Part shown: in pieces, positions 58,935 through 64,000 of the stretch | How the letters are laid out: each line of letters opens with the position of its first letter | How positions within the stretch are numbered: position 1 is the stretch's first letter | Assembly: GCA_050184585.1 (NCBI GenBank) | Contig: JBFXAF010000007.1 | Span: 216,954-280,953 of the forward strand | Reading direction: 5' to 3' | DNA from: JBFXAF01 sp050184585 | Lineage (GTDB): Bacteria > Pseudomonadota > Alphaproteobacteria > Rhizobiales > Rhizobiaceae | DNA length: 64,000 nucleotides | The notes under the pieces: model-generated | Seen by the model: only the letters and a program-made list of their open reading frames with translations | Database searches by the model: none | What the model was told of the DNA's origin: nothing | Translations under genes and position numbers: made by a program

Positions 58935-59330
58935 ATGCGATTTGTCATCGGCCTGAATGTCGCATTGCGGCTTGTCTGCGAACGCGCGGTGATACCACCC
59001 CAAAATAGTCTCGTCGCGCCAACGTTGCTGAGGTCGCAGATATTGTCCGCGCTGTTTGCCTCGGTTGGTCGTCAGGAATTCGATCGCAAGGAAGCGAATG
59101 CCCGACTTGACCACATGAGGGCGTTGAAGATCCGGTTGCTCGGCGATCGGCTCCTTCAAAAGGTCGCGTGGGACATAGCCGAGGAACTCGGTTGGGATGA
59201 CACGCTACAAGCCGAGTATATTGCGTTGACCAGACTACAAGCGGATGCGTTCGTGACGTTCGACGCTTCGCTCGCCGGGTCGCTTGGGGACATGGTTCCG
59301 CTGGCAACATACGGGGACATCGTGGGCTGA
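58935..59330 (+). CDS. PIN-domain-like protein with altered first acidic site
   Basis: A 131-residue PIN-fold protein from ATG 58935. The downstream acidic motif is present (AEYIALTRLQADAFVTFDASLAG), but the opening that normally reads VIDxNVAL is VIGLNVALRLV, so the first catalytic Asp is Gly. An antitoxin gene is not seen. Likely an inactive remnant of a VapC-type toxin or a diverged family member. Confidence 0.7.
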   Translation: MRFVIGLNVALRLVCERAVIPPQNSLVAPTLLRSQILSALFASVGRQEFDRKEANARLDHMRALKIRLLGDRLLQKVAWDIAEELGWDDTLQAEYIALTRLQADAFVTFDASLAGSLGDMVPLATYGDIVG

Positions 59331-59582
59331 TCGAGACGATCTTGCGCCGCGAACTGCGGTAGCCCGCAGCTCCAACGGTGCAATGGGCGCTCTTCGACAA
59401 CGAGTCGATTTCTCGAACCGACGGGATTTGAAGCGCTTCCTTGGACAATCAGGTGGCTTTCACTTCCGCGCATCGCGCCTTTGTCTATCCCCCGAAAGCC
59501 GTTTCTACGACGATGCAGTAATTGCCCTTGTCTTCGCTGCACTCGGTCACCAGCGTTCCAATATTTGCGCGGAACGGAAGCC

Positions 59583-61568
59583 ATGTCAGGTACGAAAATC
59601 CTCTGGGGGCAAATCCTCATCGTTTTCACCATCGTCCTCACCACCACCTGGGCGGCTACGCAGTGGACCGCTTGGCGTCTCGGGTTTCAGCTGCAGCTCG
59701 GCGCGCCCTGGTTCGAGGTTGGGGGGTGGCCGATCTACTATCCGCCAGCCTTCTTCTGGTGGTGGTACTTCTACGATGCCTATGCGCCGCCGATCTTCAT
59801 CGAGGGCGCGATCATCGCCGCCTCCGGTGGCTTCATCGCCATTGCAGTTGCTATCCTCATGTCGGTCTGGCGCGCACGTGAGGCGCAGAATGTCGACACT
59901 TATGGGTCGGCGCGTTGGGCAAAACCGGATGAAGTAAGGGCTGCCGGCCTGCTCGGACCCGATGGCGTCGTCCTCGGCAAGCTCAAGGACAATTACCTGC
60001 GCCATGAGGGACCGGAGCATGTCCTGTGTTTCGCGCCGACCCGCTCGGGCAAGGGCGTCGGTCTGGTTATTCCGTCGCTTCTGACCTGGCCGGGCTCGGC
60101 TATCGTCCACGATATCAAGGGCGAGAACTGGCAGCTCACGGCAGGCTTTCGCGCCCGACACGGCCGTGCGCTCCTGTTCGATCCAACCAACCCGAAATCA
60201 TCGGCCTACAATCCGCTGCTCGAAGTTCGACGTGGTGAATGGGAAGTACGCGACGTCCAGAACATTGCCGACATTCTCGTCGATCCCGAGGGCTCGCTGG
60301 AAAAGCGCAATCACTGGGAGAAGACCAGCCACGCCCTCCTGGTCGGCGCCATACTCCATGTCCTTTATGCGGAGAAGGACAAGACGCTCGCCGGCGTCGC
60401 CGCCTTCCTGTCTGATCCGAAGCGCCCGATCGAATCCACGCTCGCCGCCATGATGAAGACGGCGCATCTGGGCGACGCCGGCCCGCATCCGGTCATCGCC
60501 AGCGCAGCCCGCGAGTTGCTTAACAAGTCGGACAACGAGCGCTCCGGCGTCCTGTCGACCGCCATGTCCTTTCTCGGACTATATCGCGATCCCGTCGTTG
60601 CCAAGGTGACGCGCCGCTGCGACTGGCGCATCACCGACATGGTTGGCGGCAAACGTCCGGCGACTCTCTACCTCGTGGTGCCGCCGTCCGACATCAATCG
60701 GACCAAGCCGCTGATCCGCCTCATCCTCAACCAGATCGGTCGCCGGCTGACCGAGGACCTGCAGGCGAGGACTGCGCGGCACAAGCTGCTGCTCATGCTG
60801 GACGAGTTCCCTGCCCTCGGCCGGCTCGACTTCTTCGAGAGTGCGCTCGCCTTCATGGCGGGCTACGGGCTCAAGAGCTTTTTGATCGCGCAGTCGCTAA
60901 ACCAGATCGAGAAGGCCTACGGGCCGAACAATTCCATCCTCGACAATTGCCATGTCCGGGTGAGCTTCGCGACCAATGACGAACGTACCGCCAAGCGCGT
61001 GTCCGATGCGCTCGGCACGGCGACCGAGATGCGGGCGATGAAGAACTATGCCGGGCACAGGCTCTCGCCCTGGCTCGGTCATCTGATGGTGTCGCGGCAG
61101 GAGACAGCACGCCCGCTGCTCACGCCCGGCGAGGTCATGCAGCTTCCTCCCGCCGACGAAATCGTCATGGTCGCTGGTACATCGCCGATCCGTGCGAAGA
61201 AGGTCCGCTACTACAAAGACCAGCGCTTCCAGGAACGCATTCTGCCGCCGCCTTCGAAACCCGAGTCGACGGAAACAAAACCCGATGATTGGACCGCGTT
61301 GCCGTTGCCCCTGAGCTCGCAATTCACCGCCGACGCACCGGCCAGCGCTGCCGAGGACGAGGACACGACGGATTCCGAACGGCGGCGTCAACCGGAGCTC
61401 AGCCGCACCAAGCCCGTCGAGAAGAAGGAGCCGCTCGAAAACGAATTCGAGATCGATCCTGTCGATGACGATCAGGAGGAGATCGCGCGCAACAGCCGGA
61501 TGAACCGCATGATGCAACGCGTGGCGCGGCAGGTTTCGCTCGACCCCAACGATGGGATGGACCTCTAG
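59583..61568 (+). CDS. traG: TraG/VirD4 type IV coupling protein
   Basis: A 661-residue coupling ATPase from ATG 59583. Two N-terminal membrane helices (ILIVFTIVLTTTWAATQW; FIEGAIIAASGGFIAIAVAILMSVW) precede Walker A FAPTRSGKGVGLVIPSLL (about 155) and Walker B LLMLDEFPALG (about 402). It links the relaxase-DNA complex to the Trb secretion channel. An acidic, disordered C-terminal tail follows. Four nt before the CopG-like gene. Confidence 0.95.
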   Translation: MSGTKILWGQILIVFTIVLTTTWAATQWTAWRLGFQLQLGAPWFEVGGWPIYYPPAFFWWWYFYDAYAPPIFIEGAIIAASGGFIAIAVAILMSVWRAREAQNVDTYGSARWAKPDEVRAAGLLGPDGVVLGKLKDNYLRHEGPEHVLCFAPTRSGKGVGLVIPSLLTWPGSAIVHDIKGENWQLTAGFRARHGRALLFDPTNPKSSAYNPLLEVRRGEWEVRDVQNIADILVDPEGSLEKRNHWEKTSHALLVGAILHVLYAEKDKTLAGVAAFLSDPKRPIESTLAAMMKTAHLGDAGPHPVIASAARELLNKSDNERSGVLSTAMSFLGLYRDPVVAKVTRRCDWRITDMVGGKRPATLYLVVPPSDINRTKPLIRLILNQIGRRLTEDLQARTARHKLLLMLDEFPALGRLDFFESALAFMAGYGLKSFLIAQSLNQIEKAYGPNNSILDNCHVRVSFATNDERTAKRVSDALGTATEMRAMKNYAGHRLSPWLGHLMVSRQETARPLLTPGEVMQLPPADEIVMVAGTSPIRAKKVRYYKDQRFQERILPPPSKPESTETKPDDWTALPLPLSSQFTADAPASAAEDEDTTDSERRRQPELSRTKPVEKKEPLENEFEIDPVDDDQEEIARNSRMNRMMQRVARQVSLDPNDGMDL

Positions 61569-61571
61569 CCC

Positions 61572-62003
61572 ATGTCTGGTCGCAAGAAGAAAGCGCAGAT
61601 TTCCGTCTATCTCGACCCGGACATCATGGCCATGCTGACGGACTATGCCGCCCGTCGCGAGCAATCACAGTCCATGATCGCCGAGGCAGCGATCGCCTCC
61701 TTCCTGTCGCCAGACGATGCTGAAAGACGCGAAGCCGTGACCGCCAAGCGTCTCGACCAGCTCGACCGCCGTTTGACGCGCCTCGAACGTGATGTCGGAA
61801 TTTCTGTCGAGACGTTGGCCATCTTCGTGCGATTCTGGTTGGCGACGACACCGGCCCTGCCGGAACCGGCCGCCCAAGCGGCCCGTGCCAAAGCCGGAGA
61901 ACGCTACGAGGCTTTCATCACCGCTCTGGGTCGCCGTCTGGCCAAGGGGCCGAAGCTCAGGCAAGAGATTTCTGAGGACATCAGCGCGTCAATCGGTAAT
62001 TGA
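61572..62003 (+). CDS. CopG-like ribbon-helix-helix protein
   Basis: A 143-residue protein with an N-terminal ribbon-helix-helix (KAQISVYLDPDIMAMLTDYAARREQSQSMIAEAAIASFL) and a helical C-terminus with a coiled coil and a short hydrophobic stretch (ETLAIFVRFWLATTPALP). It is conserved between traG and trbB in such elements and probably regulates the trb operon. Confidence 0.85.
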   Translation: MSGRKKKAQISVYLDPDIMAMLTDYAARREQSQSMIAEAAIASFLSPDDAERREAVTAKRLDQLDRRLTRLERDVGISVETLAIFVRFWLATTPALPEPAAQAARAKAGERYEAFITALGRRLAKGPKLRQEISEDISASIGN

Positions 62004-62106
62004 CCAATGGGTGAAGGACGTCGCCGCCGTCTTCCTGTATTTGCACGCTACGCTACTACGACGCTAAATACTTGTTGAATCAGCCCTAAATCAGGCTCTT
62101 TTAATC

Positions 62107-62152
62107 ATCCCCGCACGGGGACCATCTGGTTCGTCCCCGTGAGATCGGGGAT
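62107..62152 (+). promoter_or_regulatory. Nested hairpins before trbB
   Basis: CACGGGGAC (62114-62122) pairs with GTCCCCGTG (62133-62141), and ATCCCCG (62107-62113) with CGGGGAT (62146-62152), three nt before the ATG. No clear Shine-Dalgarno is exposed, so the structure probably limits trbB translation, or the CGGGG elements compete. Confidence 0.5.
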
Positions 62153-62155
62153 CAG

Positions 62156-63181
62156 ATGGCGGCTTCGCATCACAATTCGGAAGGGATCGCTCGCGGCGCG
62201 CGGATGCTACGCACCGCGCTCGGCCCGGCCATAGCTCGCTTCCTAGAAGACCCAGGTGTCGTCGAAGTGATGCTGAACCCGGATGGGCGGCTGTGGATCG
62301 ACCGCCTTTCCGAAGGCCTGTCCGATACCGGTGAATCCCTGTCATCCGAGGACGGCGAGCGCATCATCCGGCTGGTCGCCCATCATGTCGGGGCCGAGGT
62401 CCATACCGGAAGCCCGCGCGTTTCGGCGGAGCTACCCGGGACGGGAGATCGGTTCGAAGGGCTTCTGCCGCCGGTGGTGGCGGCGCCGGCCTTCGCGATC
62501 CGCAAGCCCGCCGTAGCGGTGTTCACCCTCGATGACTATGTCGCCGCCGGGACCATGACGGCGGAGCAGGCATCAGCCCTGCGGGGCGGCATCGCGGCTC
62601 GAGCCAACATCCTCGTTGCAGGCGGCACCTCGACCGGAAAGACGACGCTCACCAATGCGCTGCTGGCCGAGGTTGCGAAGACCGCTGATCGCGTCGTCAT
62701 CATCGAGGATACGCGCGAGCTGCAATGCGCCGCGCCGAACCTCGTCGCCATGCGGACGAAGGACGGCGTCGCTTCGCTCTCCGATCTCGTCCGCTCGTCC
62801 TTGCGCCTGCGCCCCGATCGGATTCCCATCGGCGAGGTCCGTGGCAGTGAGGCGCTCGATCTCCTCAAAGCCTGGGGCACCGGCCATCCCGGTGGCGTGG
62901 GTACGATCCACGCGGGCACGGCGCTCGGTGCGCTCCGCCGTCTCGAACAGCTCATCCAGGAAGCCGTCGTCACCGTCCCGCGCGCATTGATTGCGGAGAC
63001 CATCGATCTCGTGGCGGTGCTGTCGGGACGCGGCTCTGCTCGCCGCCTCGCAGAGCTCGCCCGCGTCGAGGGCCTCACTCCCGATGGCGACTATCGCCTC
63101 GCGGGAACGACTGAGGTTCCGGACACCCCCCTTCCCATAGCAAACGCAAAGGATCGCTCCCATGAACCAGACCCTGCATAG
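62156..63181 (+). CDS. trbB: TrbB, conjugal transfer ATPase (VirB11-like)
   Basis: A 341-residue hexameric ATPase of the mating-pair system. Walker A VAGGTSTGKTTLTNALL (about residue 158), the Asp box IIEDTRELQ, the Walker B region RIPIGEVRGSEALDLLKAW and the His box HPGGVGTIHAG are all visible. It energises assembly of the conjugation channel. Its 3' end overlaps trbC by 20 nt. Confidence 0.95.
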   Translation: MAASHHNSEGIARGARMLRTALGPAIARFLEDPGVVEVMLNPDGRLWIDRLSEGLSDTGESLSSEDGERIIRLVAHHVGAEVHTGSPRVSAELPGTGDRFEGLLPPVVAAPAFAIRKPAVAVFTLDDYVAAGTMTAEQASALRGGIAARANILVAGGTSTGKTTLTNALLAEVAKTADRVVIIEDTRELQCAAPNLVAMRTKDGVASLSDLVRSSLRLRPDRIPIGEVRGSEALDLLKAWGTGHPGGVGTIHAGTALGALRRLEQLIQEAVVTVPRALIAETIDLVAVLSGRGSARRLAELARVEGLTPDGDYRLAGTTEVPDTPLPIANAKDRSHEPDPA

Positions 63182-63494
63182 CACCCGCCAGAGACTGGCG
63201 ACCGCCGCGTCGGTCGTGGTCATTGCCATGATGACGGCGCCCGCTGCCCACGCCTCAGGCTCCTCCATGCCCTGGGAGGCGCCGCTTCAGTCCATCCTCG
63301 AATCCATCGAGGGACCGGTCGCCAAAATCATCGCCGTCATCATCATTATCATCACCGGCCTGACGCTCGCCTTCGGTGACACATCCGGCGGCTTCCGGCG
63401 CCTGATCCAGATCGTCTTCGGTCTGTCGATCGCCTTCGCGGCCAGCTCCTTCTTCCTGTCCTTCTTCTCCTTCGGCGGCGGGGCGCTCGTCTGA
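63162..63494 (+). CDS. trbC: TrbC, pilin precursor (VirB2-like)
   Basis: A 110-residue precursor with a signal peptide (RLATAASVVVIAMMTAPAAHASG) and two hydrophobic segments (GPVAKIIAVIIIIITGLTLAFG; IVFGLSIAFAASSFFLSFFSFGGG). Processed by TraF (54136) in related systems into the pilus subunit. The stop overlaps the TrbD start (TGATG). Confidence 0.93.
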   Translation: MNQTLHSTRQRLATAASVVVIAMMTAPAAHASGSSMPWEAPLQSILESIEGPVAKIIAVIIIIITGLTLAFGDTSGGFRRLIQIVFGLSIAFAASSFFLSFFSFGGGALV

Positions 63495-63775
63495 TGGCGG
63501 GCGCTTCCGACCAGGGCGGCGAACTGCTCGGCTTCTCGGTTCCCGTTCACCGGGCACTGACCGAACCGATCCTGCTGGGCGGAGCACCCCGCGCGATCGC
63601 CATCATGAACGGCACGCTCGCCGGCGCGGTCGGTCTCGGACTGCGGCTCTGGCTGGTCGGCATCGCGATCTGGGCGATCGGACACATCGCGGCGGTCTGG
63701 GCCGCCAAACGCGATCCGCTCTTCGTCGAGGTCGGACGCCGCCATCTGCGCATTCCCGCGCATCTGACGGTCTGA
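63494..63775 (+). CDS. trbD: TrbD (VirB3-like membrane protein)
   Basis: A 93-residue inner-membrane protein of the VirB3 family (FSVPVHRALTEPILLGGAPRAIAIMNGTLAGAVGLGLRLWLVGIAIWAIGHIAAVWAAKRDPLF). Component of the mating channel; overlaps trbC. Confidence 0.93.
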   Translation: MAGASDQGGELLGFSVPVHRALTEPILLGGAPRAIAIMNGTLAGAVGLGLRLWLVGIAIWAIGHIAAVWAAKRDPLFVEVGRRHLRIPAHLTV

Positions 63776-63791
63776 GCAAGAGGACCGGCCC

Positions 63792-63971
63792 ATGATGAAC
63801 CTCGCAGAATACCGCAACCGCAATACCCGGCTCGCCGACTACCTGCCCTGGGTGGCGCTGGCTAGCAGCGGCATTGTGCACAATCACCCCACTCATTCAT
63901 TTCGATCCCGCAGAATCACGCTCAATCACATTGAAACACTAGAGAAATCGTGCGTTTTTGGCATTGCGTAG
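63792..63971 (+). pseudogene. trbE: trbE (VirB4-like ATPase), truncated by inserted DNA
   Basis: ATG 63792 opens a normal TrbE start (NLAEYRNRNTRLADYLPWVALASSGIV), but the homology ends at about codon 29. The following bases encode an unrelated tail (HNHPTHSFRSRRITL) and a stop at 63971. TrbE is normally about 800 residues, so trbE is broken at about 63878, just past GCATTGTGCACAATC, by foreign DNA extending to the window edge. Confidence 0.85.
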
Positions 63972-64000
63972 TGGGGACGGTTTTGGCAAATTGGGGGCGG
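63876..64000. mobile_element. Left end of an unidentified mobile element interrupting trbE
   Basis: From about 63876 (TGTGCACAATCACCCC) the sequence loses TrbE coding character and is non-coding and richer in A+T. The pattern TGTGG/TGTGC plus multiple short repeats (GTGGGGACGG, GGGGGCGG) is compatible with an insertion-sequence terminus, but no transposase is visible before the window ends, so the family cannot be named. Confidence 0.55.

Overview
The window is alphaproteobacterial chromosome, most likely from the Rhizobiales (Mesorhizobium/Aminobacter-like). The 16S, 23S and 5S rRNA genes, the order 16S-tRNA-Ile-tRNA-Ala-23S-5S-tRNA-fMet, the high GC content and the type of conjugation genes all point that way. 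Bases 1 to about 13,375 are core genome: the 3' half of clpB, an MmcQ/YjbR-family gene, an L,D-transpeptidase, a VOC protein, an MFS exporter, an M23 peptidase on the minus strand, and a complete rrn operon closed by tRNA-fMet and a rho-independent terminator.

From tRNA-fMet to the right edge the DNA is accessory. A large serine recombinase gene runs back into the tRNA, so its last codons are the antisense of the tRNA 3' half. This marks tRNA-fMet as the probable attachment site of an integrative element. The first 16 kb of the island (13.3-29.4 kb) is a defence-type cargo block. It holds a TacA/TacT toxin-antitoxin pair, a PHP-plus-SMC-like ATPase (Ppl/TrlF type) with a tiny coupled partner, and a tightly coupled operon. 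That operon encodes a small protein, a QueC-like ATP-pyrophosphatase (QatC-like), an XRE-ImmA/IrrE regulator/protease and a PIN-like protein. It is followed by a very large PD-(D/E)XK-methyltransferase and a phospholipase-D-family nuclease. The QueC-like operon begins with a sigma70-like promoter whose -10 is bracketed by a perfect 7-bp inverted repeat.

From 29.4 kb onward lies a conjugative backbone resembling Tn4371-type and rhizobial ICEs: ArdC, DUF2958, a large ParB, small hypotheticals, a strawberry-notch-type methyltransferase/helicase, a Toprim protein, a DUF2493 protein, a membrane protein and DUF736. After cargo insertions it continues with an HTH protein, RepA, ParA, a ribbon-helix-helix protein, DUF2840, TraF peptidase, a second DUF736, a lytic transglycosylase, a VirD2-like relaxase, TraG, a CopG-like protein and TrbB-TrbC-TrbD. 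trbE is cut off after about 29 codons by foreign DNA at the right edge, so this copy of the transfer system is probably broken unless trbE is supplied elsewhere. Several backbone genes have structured 5' leaders; two of these leaders covary base pair by base pair.

Inserted in the backbone are: (i) a six-gene fluoride-resistance operon (COG4280-type membrane protein, phosphatase, DUF1127-like membrane protein, two crcB genes, DUF190) preceded by a recognisable fluoride riboswitch and a chrB-like gene; (ii) two different IS110-family elements; (iii) two XRE regulators; (iv) a frameshifted DUF6499-DUF2285 gene; and (v) a VOC/DUF5655/PIN cargo group between relaxase and traG. No CRISPR array is visible, and the far attachment site of the island is not in the window.
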